A stretch of 64,000 nucleotides of DNA from DAIOEK01 sp036746315 (GTDB taxonomy: Bacteria; Chloroflexota; Anaerolineae; Anaerolineales; Anaerolineaceae). Numbering within the stretch: the stretch's first letter is position 1; each line of letters opens with the position of its first letter. Positions 49,191 to 58,135 of this stretch are shown here, piece after piece. Location of the stretch: contig DAIOEK010000010.1 of assembly GCA_036746315.1 (NCBI GenBank), positions 1-64,000 of the forward strand, given 5' to 3'. Position numbers and translations under genes: made by a program. The notes below the pieces were generated by a model that saw only the letters and a list, made by a program, of their open reading frames with translations, searched no databases and was not told the origin of the DNA.

Positions 49191-50119
49191 TTCTCTTCCG
49201 TTTCGCTGCGGGTGATCATGAAATGATCGAAATCCCGTGCAACCCTGACGTTGGGGAAAACGGCTTCCGCTTCTGTAAACACATCCTTCTCCCGGTAGCG
49301 CCGGGAGATGTGTGTTAAGAACAATTGTTTTACACCGGCTGAGCGCGCCAACTCAGCCGCCTGGCGGGCGGTGAGATGGGCAAATTGCTTTGCCATGTCG
49401 ACCTCTTCATCCAGATAGGTCGCCTCGATGACCAGGGCATCAGCCCCCTTGACGTATTCGACCAGGCTGCCGGTGTTGCCCACATCTCCCACATGCACCA
49501 GATGTGTTCCGGGTCTGAACTCGCCCAGCACGTCGGCTGGCTGGATGATCCTTCCATCGGCAAGGTGAACTTCCCTGCCGTTGACCAGCTCCCGCCGCAA
49601 TGGACCGGCAGGCACACCCAGCGCCTCGGCTTTTTCGGCGAGGAACGGCTGCCTGCCTTTCTCATCGAAGCGGAAACCGAAACAGTCCGTGCCACGGTGC
49701 TGAACCGGAAAGGCGCTTACCGAGAAATCATCATCCTCAAAGATGACGCCCGGGTTGATTTCGTTCAGGCGGATTTGCATGCCGGGTTGGGCATTGCGCA
49801 GGACGACGGAATAGAGCAGATCGTGGATCCGTTCCAGCGCCGCTTTGCCGCCGTAAATATCCAGTTGTTCGATCGCTTCCCAACGGGTATAGGTGGAGAC
49901 CAGTCCGGCAAGCCCCAGGATATGATCGAGGTGGCTGTGGGTGATCAAAATTTTATCCAGGTGCTTGAAACCCAGCCCGGATTGGAGTATCTGCCGTTGG
50001 GTGCCTTCTCCGCAGTCGATCAGGAAACGGTGTTCGTTGTGCTTAACGATCTGGGCAGAAAGCCCCCTGTGAATGGAGGGGGCTGAAGCGGATGTGCCGA
50101 GAAAAACAATTTCAAACAA
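49187..50119 (-). CDS. rnz: Ribonuclease Z
   Basis: A 310-residue metallo-beta-lactamase-fold tRNA 3' endonuclease. The N-terminal EIVFLGTSASAPS, DCGEGTQRQ, the metal motif THSHLDHILGLAGL (HxHxDH) near residue 60, HVGDVGNTGSLVEY, and the late IEATY and FLTHISRRY are all characteristic. It cleaves precursors lacking an encoded CCA, and the tRNA-Ser in this window is such a tRNA. It overlaps the convergent small membrane protein gene by four bases. Confidence 0.93.
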   Translation of the reverse strand: MFEIVFLGTSASAPSIHRGLSAQIVKHNEHRFLIDCGEGTQRQILQSGLGFKHLDKILITHSHLDHILGLAGLVSTYTRWEAIEQLDIYGGKAALERIHDLLYSVVLRNAQPGMQIRLNEINPGVIFEDDDFSVSAFPVQHRGTDCFGFRFDEKGRQPFLAEKAEALGVPAGPLRRELVNGREVHLADGRIIQPADVLGEFRPGTHLVHVGDVGNTGSLVEYVKGADALVIEATYLDEEVDMAKQFAHLTARQAAELARSAGVKQLFLTHISRRYREKDVFTEAEAVFPNVRVARDFDHFMITRSETEEN

Positions 50120-50184
50120 TGTTGCCTTCTTCCTTGGTTGCGATAGTGTTATTGTACCTTAAGCTGAAAGTATGGAACAAATTA

Positions 50185-50235
50185 GCAGAATGTCCTGTCT
50201 AGGGCAGAATGTCCTGTCAAGGGCAGAATGTCCGA
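50185..50235. repeat. 19-bp tandem repeat upstream of a membrane protein gene
   Basis: Nearly three copies of a unit starting GCAGAATGTCCTGTC at 50185, 50204 and 50223; the third is cut short. The array ends about 20 bases before an extended -10 element, so it may hold regulator sites. Confidence 0.7.
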
Positions 50236-50253
50236 TGTATAAAATATTGAAGT

Positions 50254-50262
50254 TGGTATAAT
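50254..50262 (+). promoter_or_regulatory. Extended -10 promoter for a leaderless mRNA
   Basis: TGGTATAAT fits TGnTATAAT; no -35 is needed for this class. The expected start is 50269-50270, at the ATG of the next gene. Confidence 0.55.
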
Positions 50263-50269
50263 TATGGCG

Positions 50270-51091
50270 ATGAAAATCAAGATTTCGGCTTTTGATGCGG
50301 TAAAGCTCTGGCGTACCGGCTGGTTGATGGGTTGCCTGGCGGGTTTGGTTTTTTCCCTGGCAGCCTGGGGGATGGATGCCGTTATATTGATACAGGCGCG
50401 GGCAATCTTTCCCTGGTTCAAATTGCTTGCCGGCACCTTCATAGCGGTCGGGCTGGGTGGGCTGTGCGGCTACATCGGCGCCCGGGTAAATACAGGGTTC
50501 GCCACTTTTCTGAGCTGGCTGGTTTGGGGGGTGGGCATGGCATATCTGGCGGCGTATTTTCCCTTCCAGATCTCGGAGCGGGTTTTCACCCGGCTCAATC
50601 CGCTGTTGGAGGGTGAAATATCTTATCCGGTGCCGGCATTGCACGAGACTCGCCTGATCCTGGGCATCATCATCGCGGTTGTAATTTGCGCGATAGCCAG
50701 CTTTCTGTTCTTTTTAGCGCTCGAGCAAATGTACAGCGGCATGTATATCGGCTCTGCCATTGCCAGCATGGTGGTTTGGCTGGCATTGTTTGCCGCAATC
50801 GGCTTCTCGGTGGATGATTTCTATAATCGTCCCATCCGCCTCCCGCTGGCAGTCGTGGCTGATGCGATCGAAGTGGCAAAAGAAAATACGGATGCATTTC
50901 AGCGCCCGCGTGAAGCCAGCCAGTTGGGCATTTCGGGCTTGCGTGACCAGCAAGGCATGCTGGAGCGCCCATTCCACCTTGCGATGAAATCGTATCAGGA
51001 TATCAACGACAGCGTTCAGGTGCTGGTGGATTTCGACGGTTTTTGGTTTACCTGTACTGCCACTGAAAATCAATTGATCAATTGCAAATAA
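50270..51091 (+). CDS. Four-helix membrane protein of unknown function
   Basis: A 273-residue protein I do not recognise. Four hydrophobic segments lie in residues 15-185: GWLMGCLAGLVFSLAAW, LLAGTFIAVGLGGLCGYIGA, LILGIIIAVVICAIASFLFFL and a last one near 160-180. The C-terminal ~85 residues are a soluble domain (AIEVAKENTDAFQRPREASQ) that ends in ATENQLINCK. The start is the ATG whose A coincides with the predicted transcription start; an ATG two codons earlier lies between -10 and +1. A tandem repeat array lies upstream and a terminator follows. Confidence 0.7.
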   Translation: MKIKISAFDAVKLWRTGWLMGCLAGLVFSLAAWGMDAVILIQARAIFPWFKLLAGTFIAVGLGGLCGYIGARVNTGFATFLSWLVWGVGMAYLAAYFPFQISERVFTRLNPLLEGEISYPVPALHETRLILGIIIAVVICAIASFLFFLALEQMYSGMYIGSAIASMVVWLALFAAIGFSVDDFYNRPIRLPLAVVADAIEVAKENTDAFQRPREASQLGISGLRDQQGMLERPFHLAMKSYQDINDSVQVLVDFDGFWFTCTATENQLINCK

Positions 51092-51117
51092 AAAAAGAGG
51101 GCAACGCCCTCTTTTTT
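51091..51117. terminator. Bidirectional terminator
   Basis: GAGGGC (51097-51102), loop AAC, GCCCTC (51106-51111), flanked by A6 and T7. Shared by the membrane protein and the convergent LysM gene. Confidence 0.9.
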
Positions 51118-51132
51118 TGAACAGATCGGGTT

Positions 51133-52032
51133 TTAATAATTTTGGTTTTTGATGGTAAGGATCATGGAGGCGGGGGTGGTCATCCCCTCCACCCGTAAAT
51201 CGAACGCGGTGCGGTCCTTATATTTTTTCGCGATGGTATAGGTGAGCACCACCGACTTGGTGGAACTGCTGGCGACAAACGAATCGACCGCATAACCCGC
51301 CGGAGCGCCGCTGCCCTGCGGTCCCAGGTAAACCTTGTATTTCTTGCCTTTGATCAGGTTGTAGACCTTGATGGTGACGGAAGTGTTCTTCTCAACATCG
51401 ACCACCTTGAAATACATGGCGGTTTCAGGTACCGGCGAGACCGCATAATTCGTGACATTGTCGAACGAAGCGTAAGCTTCCTTCGACGACTTGACGCTTT
51501 CCATATAAACGGTCAGGCATTTTACATTCTTGTACTTTCCGGGGATGCTGTACTTCCGGGTGAATGTGCCTGAAGAGCCGTCGGTTTTCAAATTCTCCAG
51601 GTAAGCGGATGTGGCGCTGTTGCACTTGCCGATCCTTACCTCAAAGTTTTCCTTTTTGGGCAGGTTGGTTGCCACCACGGTTACAAAGTTGTTCGCCTTG
51701 ACCGAGGTCACCGTGAGACCAATCCCCCCGGTACTGCTGGAGCTGCCGGATGTGGAAGAACTGCCTGACGAGGAGCCATAGGGAATGCAAAGCTTCTGCC
51801 CCGCGTAAATGGTGTACGGATACCCGATCCCGTTGGCGGAGGCAATATCCGGCCAATAGGCGCCATACCACACGCTAATCTTATACAGGGTGTCTCCGTA
51901 TTGCACCGTGTGGTAATCTTTACACGATCCGCTGGCGGCGACATCCTCAACGGTGATAAAAGCTGCATTGACCAGGAACACGGCAATGATGGCAACTCGC
52001 CATAGATGTTGGATCAGTTTGTGTTTATTCAT
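51133..52032 (-). CDS. Secreted LysM-domain protein
   Basis: A 299-residue exported protein: N-terminal hydrophobic signal (about 11-28, VAIIAVFLVNAAFITVEDV), a LysM motif at about 38-88 (YHTVQYGDTLYKISVWYGAYW, NGIGYPYTIYAGQKLCIPYG), a Ser/Gly linker near 90-104, and two Ig-like beta repeats to the end. LysM binds N-acetylglucosamine polymers, so it is probably a cell-wall-bound surface protein. A sigma-70 promoter and an 8-bp dyad around the -10 suggest regulated expression. Confidence 0.85.
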   Translation of the reverse strand: MNKHKLIQHLWRVAIIAVFLVNAAFITVEDVAASGSCKDYHTVQYGDTLYKISVWYGAYWPDIASANGIGYPYTIYAGQKLCIPYGSSSGSSSTSGSSSSTGGIGLTVTSVKANNFVTVVATNLPKKENFEVRIGKCNSATSAYLENLKTDGSSGTFTRKYSIPGKYKNVKCLTVYMESVKSSKEAYASFDNVTNYAVSPVPETAMYFKVVDVEKNTSVTIKVYNLIKGKKYKVYLGPQGSGAPAGYAVDSFVASSSTKSVVLTYTIAKKYKDRTAFDLRVEGMTTPASMILTIKNQNY

Positions 52033-52104
52033 ACAACCTCACTTCCCCCGATGATCGGTTTGAAATTCAGCGACAGGGAGCCGGCAAGACAAACCAAGCC
52101 CAAA

Positions 52105-52152
52105 CTGCATGCTTGAGTAAACCTATTCTAGCATGCAGCAAGATGAAGTCAA
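52105..52152 (-). promoter_or_regulatory. LysM gene promoter spanned by a dyad operator
   Basis: On the minus strand TTGACT (52152-52147), a 16-base spacer and TAGAAT (52130-52125). Perfect 8-bp arms CTGCATGC (52105-52112) and GCATGCAG (52131-52138) flank the -10 with 18 bases between, as for a dimeric regulator. Confidence 0.6.
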
Positions 52153-52176
52153 TCGCATAGCTATCAAAGTGAAAGC

Positions 52177-54120
52177 TTAATGGGTCTGTTTTCTGCGCAA
52201 TATTGCAAACTCGTAAGGCGTCAGGGGCACCTCCCGGCCGCTGATTACCGCGCCGGTTTGGAGGTTGACCAGCCGGGTGCCTTTTCGCAATCCCAGATCC
52301 ACGAGCGGAATATTCTGCGGTGCTTCGGAAAAATTGGCAAGCAAAAACAGGCTATCCGTTTGGGCGCGGCGGGCGTAAACCAGCACGTGCTCATTTGGAA
52401 TATCCAGCACGCGGGTGTTCAGGTCTGCGAAAACCGGATTGTCTTTTCGAACGCGGATCAATGCCAGCAAACCATCGAAGATTTGCTGCTCAACGGAGCC
52501 CGGCTGCGTGCGCCTGACTGCCTTCCTGTCATCGAACGGAGGGCGGTGAACCCAGCGGCTGTCATCCGCTTTGCCGCGGTCCTTTCGGTAGCTGTAATCA
52601 TTGAGCTGCCCCAGTTCGTCTCCCAGGTAGAGCAGCGGAATTCCGCCCATGGTCAGGATGATGCCGTGGATCAGCAGAATGCGTTTGATCGCCAGCCCGA
52701 CTTCGTTTTGCGTTTCTTCGGCGAGCGCTTTCTCCAACCCCGCCAGGGAGGCGCAGGTGCCTGAAATGCGGCAGTCGCCGGTCTTGGGATTCTCCTGAAA
52801 CGGCAAGCCCCTGGCAAAACTGCCCGAGAACCTTCCGCGGTAGAACTCATTGAGGAACTGGCGGTGGTCGTAGCCGTTGATCCACAGCTCGCCGGCATCG
52901 TCATCCGAAAATGTCCAGCCGATATCATCATGGCAACGGACGTAATTGACCCACGAGCAGCCATCCGGGATGGCAAGGCGTTTTTGCATGGAATATTTCA
53001 GCAATTTCACCTGCCGCGTTGCCAGGCTTTCCCATAACAACGCCATGAGCAGCGGGTTATAAGAGATCTGGCACTCGGCGGGCGAAATGTATTTGATCAC
53101 GTCATCTGGGTGGACGATGGCTTCCGACTTGAAGATCATCCCCGGAGCAGCAATGCGCGCCACCAGATTGAATGCCCGAATGAGCAGATGCGCTTCGGGC
53201 AGGTTCTCGCAGCCGGTGCCCATGCGCTTCCAAATAAACGCCACGGCATCCAGCCGTAGCGCATCCACGCCCATATTCGCCAGCGCCAGCATTTCCCGTG
53301 CCATGCTGACGAATACCGCCGGGTTCTGATAGTTCAAGTCCCACTGGTATGAGTGGAAGGTGGTCCATACCCACTTGCGCATATCCTTGAAGAAGGTGAA
53401 AGCACCGGGGTGCTCATCGGGGAATATTTCGCGCAAATGCTTTTCATACTGATCGGGGAAGGTGCGGTCGGGATAGATCCAGTAATACTTTTCATAGACC
53501 GGGTCACCTTTTTTGGCTTTCAGCGCCCATTCATGTTCATCCGAAGTATGATTGAACACAAAATCCAGCACCAGGTTGATCCCGTTGTGCTGTAATTCGG
53601 TTGCCAGAGCCATCAACTGGCTGGTGGTGCCCAGATCGGGGCGCACCTTGCGGTAACTGCTGATGGCATATCCCCCGTCGTTTTCGCCTCGGGGACATTC
53701 AAACAGCGGCATCAAATGCAGGTAGTTGATACCCAGCTCTTTCAGGTAGGGGATTTTCTTTTGCAGTCCGCTCAGATCACCGGCGAACAGATCCACGTAA
53801 CATACCGCCCCCATCATCTTTTCGGATTGGAACCAGTCCGGGTTGGCTTCCCGTTCCCGATCCAGGCTCTGTAATTCCGGCGGACGATTCAGCCAGCTCT
53901 CTGCCAGGGCATCGAGCAGCTCTTCCAGATGGTAAATGGTATCGTATACCGCGCCGTAAACCGGGTACAGGGTGGCGAAGAGCTGGGGGAAGTAGCGTTC
54001 CAGACGTTGTTGGAACACCTGCCAGGCGCCGGGATTTTGCTCGATGACGGCTTCATATTTCCCGCGCACGCGGGGCAGGAGTCTTTGGAGTGTAAATTCT
54101 GCTTCGAATTGAAGATCCAT
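52177..54120 (-). CDS. Amylosucrase-like GH13 glucosyltransferase
   Basis: A 647-residue protein of amylosucrase size and order: an N-terminal helical domain (about 1-90), then the GH13 barrel. Catalytic motifs are DFVFNHTSDEHEW, LRLDAVAF (nucleophile Asp), FKSEAIVHPDD (acid/base Glu) and VRCHDDIGW (transition-state Asp). Amylosucrase makes alpha-1,4-glucan from sucrose; related GH13 enzymes hydrolyse sucrose. The start at 54120 was chosen by length and N-terminal similarity; no strong ribosome site is visible. Last gene of the sugar operon. Confidence 0.82.
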   Translation of the reverse strand: MDLQFEAEFTLQRLLPRVRGKYEAVIEQNPGAWQVFQQRLERYFPQLFATLYPVYGAVYDTIYHLEELLDALAESWLNRPPELQSLDREREANPDWFQSEKMMGAVCYVDLFAGDLSGLQKKIPYLKELGINYLHLMPLFECPRGENDGGYAISSYRKVRPDLGTTSQLMALATELQHNGINLVLDFVFNHTSDEHEWALKAKKGDPVYEKYYWIYPDRTFPDQYEKHLREIFPDEHPGAFTFFKDMRKWVWTTFHSYQWDLNYQNPAVFVSMAREMLALANMGVDALRLDAVAFIWKRMGTGCENLPEAHLLIRAFNLVARIAAPGMIFKSEAIVHPDDVIKYISPAECQISYNPLLMALLWESLATRQVKLLKYSMQKRLAIPDGCSWVNYVRCHDDIGWTFSDDDAGELWINGYDHRQFLNEFYRGRFSGSFARGLPFQENPKTGDCRISGTCASLAGLEKALAEETQNEVGLAIKRILLIHGIILTMGGIPLLYLGDELGQLNDYSYRKDRGKADDSRWVHRPPFDDRKAVRRTQPGSVEQQIFDGLLALIRVRKDNPVFADLNTRVLDIPNEHVLVYARRAQTDSLFLLANFSEAPQNIPLVDLGLRKGTRLVNLQTGAVISGREVPLTPYEFAILRRKQTH

Positions 54121-54151
54121 AGAACGTATTGTCGGGAAATATCTTCCCGGT

Positions 54152-55795
54152 CTAAACCTTGCCGATCTTGATCCAGCGATACCCGTATCCTTCCAGGACA
54201 AGCGCAGGCTGTGCGGAGGGTGTCTCTTTGCTTTCCGTGCTGGAAAGCAGCACCTCCAGGATGGGAGCGTCTCCGATGATCCCTTTCCAGGGTAGGGTTT
54301 GCTGTTCGGGTGAGAAATTGACGGCGCAGAGAATTTTCTCGCCGGCGCTTTCGCGAATCCATGCCATCACCGCCCTGTTGTCGGGAGCGCACATGCGGAA
54401 GGCGCCCTCTCCAAAGACCGGATGCTGTTTACGCAAGGCGATGGTCCTTTTCAGCCAGTAATACAGCGAAGCGGGATCCGCTTTTGCCTGCACCACGTTG
54501 ACCCCGGCGTAGCCATACACCGCATCGCTGATCACCGGCACCTGGATTTTTTCCGCCGGAGCGGTGGAAAAACCGGCGTTGGGGCTGTCATTCCATTGCA
54601 TGGGGGTGCGTACGCCGTCGCGGTCTTCGAGATCGATGTTGTCGCCCATGCCGATCTCGTCTCCATAATAAAGCACGGGCGAGCCGATAAAGGCGAGCAG
54701 AATGGCATGCAGCAGGCGGATCTTCCGCTGGTCGTTCTCCAGCAGCGGCGCCAGCCGGCGGCGGATGCCCATGTTCAGGCGCATGCGCGGTTGGGGAGCG
54801 TAATAATCCCACATGAACTGGCGTTCCTGCGGGGTGACCATTTCGAGGGTCAGCTCATCATGGCAGCGCAGGAAGATGCCCCACTGGCAGTTCGGCGGCA
54901 GGTCGGGCGTGCGCGCGAGGATCTCTTCGATGGGTGTGCGGTCGGCTTTTGCCAATGCCATGTAGAGTCTGGGCATCAGCGGAAAGTGGAAGTTCATGTG
55001 GAATTCGTCGCCATCCCCGAAGTACTCACGGGTATCCTCCGGCCATTGATTGGCTTCCGCCAACAGCATGATGCCGGGCGAATATGCCTCCACAAAGGCG
55101 CGCAGGCGCTTGTAATACGCATGCGATTCGGGCAGGTTTTCGCAACTGGTTCCTTCCCGTTCGAACAGGTAGGGTGGTGCATCCACGCGGATGGCATCCG
55201 CACCCTGATCGATCCAGAATTGCACCACCCGCATCATTGCCTTCTGCACTTCGGGGTTGTCGTAGTTCAAATCCGGTTGGTGATGGAAGAAACGATGCCA
55301 GTAGTATTCTTTTCGCAGCGGATCATAGGTCCAGTTGGATTTTTCATAATCCACGAAGATGATCCTGGCATCCTTATATTTTTCGTCGGTCTTGCTCCAG
55401 ACGTAGTAATCCTTGTATTTCTCGTGTTCGGGGTGGCTGGGATCGCGGGAAGCCTGGAACCACGGATGCTGATCCGAGGTGTGGTTGGGGATCAACTCCA
55501 CCATCAGCTTGAGCTCCCTTTGATGGGCTGCCTTCATCAGTGTGCGGAAGTCATCCAGCGTGCCAAAATCCGGGTTGACATCCAACATGTTGCTGACGTC
55601 ATATCCGCCATCCCGCATCGGCGATTGGGTGATGGGCAGCAGCCAGATCAAATCCACGCCCAGGTCTTTGAGGTAATCAAGGCGGGCTGTTACGCCCGCC
55701 AGATCTCCAATTCCATCGCCGTTTGCGTCGTAAAAGCTTCGGGTGTTCAATTCATAGATGATCGCCCGTTTATACCAGGTGTTGCTTTGTGGCAT
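54152..55795 (-). CDS. treS: Trehalose synthase-type GH13 enzyme (maltose alpha-glucosyltransferase)
   Basis: A 547-residue GH13 protein. The path YELNTRSFYDANGDGIGD, LIWLLPITQSPMRDGGYD, ELIPNHTSDQHPWF, IRVDAPPYLF (nucleophile Asp), LLAEANQWPED (acid/base Glu) and LRCHDELTLEM follows TreS, which interconverts maltose and trehalose. The ATG at 55795 follows GAGGAG. It lies 13 bases after the permease gene. An alpha-glucosidase activity is the main alternative, but TreS-type motifs fit best. Confidence 0.85.
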   Translation of the reverse strand: MPQSNTWYKRAIIYELNTRSFYDANGDGIGDLAGVTARLDYLKDLGVDLIWLLPITQSPMRDGGYDVSNMLDVNPDFGTLDDFRTLMKAAHQRELKLMVELIPNHTSDQHPWFQASRDPSHPEHEKYKDYYVWSKTDEKYKDARIIFVDYEKSNWTYDPLRKEYYWHRFFHHQPDLNYDNPEVQKAMMRVVQFWIDQGADAIRVDAPPYLFEREGTSCENLPESHAYYKRLRAFVEAYSPGIMLLAEANQWPEDTREYFGDGDEFHMNFHFPLMPRLYMALAKADRTPIEEILARTPDLPPNCQWGIFLRCHDELTLEMVTPQERQFMWDYYAPQPRMRLNMGIRRRLAPLLENDQRKIRLLHAILLAFIGSPVLYYGDEIGMGDNIDLEDRDGVRTPMQWNDSPNAGFSTAPAEKIQVPVISDAVYGYAGVNVVQAKADPASLYYWLKRTIALRKQHPVFGEGAFRMCAPDNRAVMAWIRESAGEKILCAVNFSPEQQTLPWKGIIGDAPILEVLLSSTESKETPSAQPALVLEGYGYRWIKIGKV

Positions 55796-55808
55796 AGCTC
55801 CTCTATAT

Positions 55809-56909
55809 TTATCCCTTGACCGATCCGGCAAGCATACCACGGACGAAGTAACGTTGTAAGAGCAGGAACACCAGCAGCGGAAGCACCATGCTCACAAAAG
55901 CCGCAGAGGTCATTAAGTGCCAGTCTTGACCTTTTTCTCCGACGATGGATGCCAGTGCGTAAGTGACCACGCGGTTCTTCTCGCCCAAAAAGATGAGCGC
56001 CACCAGGTAGTCGTTCCACAGCCAGAGGAACTGGAAGATGGCAAAGGATGCAAGCGCGGGTACGGAAAGCGGCAGGATCATCTGGGTGAAGATGGTGAAG
56101 TTCGATGCCCCATCGATGAAGGCGGCTTCCAGTAATTCACGGGAGAGGGAACTGATATAGTTGAACAGCAGGTAGGTCGCCAGCGGCAGACCGAAACCGG
56201 TATGCGCCAGCCAGATACCCAGGAATGTTCCGTTCAGACCCAGCTTCACGTAATCTTGCAGAATCGGGACGAGCGCGATTTGCAGCGGTACCACCAGCAA
56301 GGCAACGATGATGGTGAATAGAATATTGCGCCCGGGAAAATCCAACCAGGCAAAACCGAACGCAGCAAAAGCGGCGATCAGGATGGGGATGATGGTGCCG
56401 GGAATTGCTACCGCCAGTGAATTCAGGAAGGCGCTACCCAGGTTGTTCCCCTGGCGGGTGATGGTATTGCCGGCGCCATCCTTGAAGGTGATGGTCTTGC
56501 CGGTGATCACGTCTTTATAGTTTTGCAGCGTCAGGTTGGTGGAGAAGCCGACCCACTGCCGTTCACTGACGGTCAACGTGCGGGTTCTTTTGTTACCGTA
56601 CCAGGTCACCGTACGGCCGTCGGGCAGTTTGATGCCCTGACGCCATTCTTCGAATGTGGCTGTCACCCCTTCCACGGTAATGGGACCATCGACGTCCACC
56701 GAAGCATCGAGCTTGATGGTGCCGACGTCAATATCCGCCTTGTGCGGGAAAACGGTCCACCATCCGGAGCGAAAGATGTCGCTCGACTGGCGGAAAGAGG
56801 TAATGAGCACACCGAAAATAGGCACCAGCCATACCAGGCAGATCAAGATCAGAATGCCGTTTGTGAGAATTTGTGAAGACCGGCGTTGGGATTTATAACT
56901 CTTTGCCAT
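55809..56909 (-). CDS. Sugar ABC transporter permease, MalG-like
   Basis: A 366-residue inner-membrane permease of the binding-protein-dependent family. The first helix (about 15-36) is followed by an extra extracytoplasmic segment of roughly 100 residues (TIKLDASVDVDGPITVEGV), then five helices. The EAA loop motif is ELLEAAFIDGASNFTIFTQMILPLSVPALAS near residue 270. The ATG starts one base past the MalF-like stop. Long loops after the first helix are uncommon for MalG and may touch the binding protein. Confidence 0.9.
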   Translation of the reverse strand: MAKSYKSQRRSSQILTNGILILICLVWLVPIFGVLITSFRQSSDIFRSGWWTVFPHKADIDVGTIKLDASVDVDGPITVEGVTATFEEWRQGIKLPDGRTVTWYGNKRTRTLTVSERQWVGFSTNLTLQNYKDVITGKTITFKDGAGNTITRQGNNLGSAFLNSLAVAIPGTIIPILIAAFAAFGFAWLDFPGRNILFTIIVALLVVPLQIALVPILQDYVKLGLNGTFLGIWLAHTGFGLPLATYLLFNYISSLSRELLEAAFIDGASNFTIFTQMILPLSVPALASFAIFQFLWLWNDYLVALIFLGEKNRVVTYALASIVGEKGQDWHLMTSAAFVSMVLPLLVFLLLQRYFVRGMLAGSVKG

Positions 56910-56910
56910 A

Positions 56911-58035
56911 TTAGAATCCCTTCCTTCCTCGGTTGAACTCACGCAGGTTGTTGATAATGATGGGCAATACGGCAATCAACAATACAATCGCGATCGCTGC
57001 TGCGCGTCCGCTATGGTTATAAGTGAAGCTTTGCAGGTAAAACTCGTTGGCAATCACGTTGGTGCCGTTATTGCCGCCGGTCATCACGCGCACCACATCG
57101 AATGTTTTCAGGCTGAAGATCACGATTGTGGTGACCACCGTGATCAGCGTTCCTTTGATGTAGGGGACGGTCACATTAAAGAAAGCCTTGATCTCGGTTG
57201 CCCCGTCGATTCTGGCTGCTTCCAGCAGTTCGGCAGGCACGCCTTTGATGGCGGAAGATAAAACCACCATCGCGTACCCGGTTTGCAGCCAGACCATAAT
57301 GATGATAAGGAAAAGATTATTCCACGGCGGAAGGCTCAACCAGGGCTGAGAAGTGCCTCCGAGCGCCAGAACAATCGCATTTAGCAATCCAATTTCCTGA
57401 ATGCCGACGCCTTCCCCCTTATAGGTGTAAATGAACTTCCAGATCACACCGGCGCCGACGAATGAGATCGCCATGGGTGTGAAAATGATGGATTTATATA
57501 CCACTTCCCACTTGGTACGATCTGCCAGGACGGCAATCAACAAGCCGACCCCCACGCTGAACGAAGTTCCCAGGATCAACCAGAGCAGGTTGTTGCGGAA
57601 AGTCTCGAGCATGCGGACGTCGGTAAAAGCAAAGATGTAATTGTTAAGTCCCACCCAATTCTTGCCGAGGGCGTCTTTAAAACTGGCAATCAGTGTACGT
57701 AGCACCGGAACCGCCAGGAACCATCCCATGATCACAACGGCCGGACCTACGAAAACAAAAGGCTGTAATAGTTTTGCCCATTTTACGGGCAGTTTGTTGA
57801 CCAGCCAGTTGGCAACAACGTACAAAAGAGCGACTCCGCCCACTCCCCAGATGATGGCGACCACCACCAGAACAATTTGCGGAGCCTGCGACTTGCTTAA
57901 AAACATATATCCCTGCCATAACACGATAAATGTCAGCACAGGGACAAACAGAGAGATCAGTATCTGACCAATTGCGGTACTGAACCATCCTAAAAAGCCG
58001 GTTTTGCCCGATTGGGTGTCCTGGGTTTGCATCAT
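56911..58035 (-). CDS. Sugar ABC transporter permease, MalF-like
   Basis: A 374-residue permease with about eight hydrophobic segments. The EAA motif is ELLEAARIDGATEIKAFFNVTVPYIKGTLI near residue 285. It pairs with the MalG-like protein to form the channel. The ATG at 58035 has AAAGGAGG five bases before it; a GTG two codons earlier is less likely. No ATPase gene is in the operon, so a shared MsmK-type ATPase must be encoded elsewhere. Confidence 0.9.
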   Translation of the reverse strand: MMQTQDTQSGKTGFLGWFSTAIGQILISLFVPVLTFIVLWQGYMFLSKSQAPQIVLVVVAIIWGVGGVALLYVVANWLVNKLPVKWAKLLQPFVFVGPAVVIMGWFLAVPVLRTLIASFKDALGKNWVGLNNYIFAFTDVRMLETFRNNLLWLILGTSFSVGVGLLIAVLADRTKWEVVYKSIIFTPMAISFVGAGVIWKFIYTYKGEGVGIQEIGLLNAIVLALGGTSQPWLSLPPWNNLFLIIIMVWLQTGYAMVVLSSAIKGVPAELLEAARIDGATEIKAFFNVTVPYIKGTLITVVTTIVIFSLKTFDVVRVMTGGNNGTNVIANEFYLQSFTYNHSGRAAAIAIVLLIAVLPIIINNLREFNRGRKGF

Positions 58036-58055
58036 AAACACCTCCTTTAGTATGG

Positions 58056-58126
58056 GAAGAGCAAGATGGTGTACACCATCCTGCTCTTCACTATTCTTAT
58101 ATTGGGGTCGGGATGGTCGCGACCCC
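58056..58126 (-). repeat. Two hairpins between the binding protein and permease genes
   Basis: A 17-bp near-perfect stem at 58056-58089 (GAAGAGCA...TGCTCTTC with inner GATGGTGT/ACACCATC), whose one A-C mismatch becomes G-U in the minus-strand mRNA, and GGGGTCG/CGACCCC at 58104-58126. No U tract follows. Such stems after a binding-protein gene commonly protect its mRNA and lower permease output. Confidence 0.7.
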
Positions 58127-58135
58127 TTTCAAAAA

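Noticed and set aside
54422..55819. A 465-codon open frame antisense to treS
   Set aside because: Shadow of a well-supported GH13 gene; no domain is recognisable.
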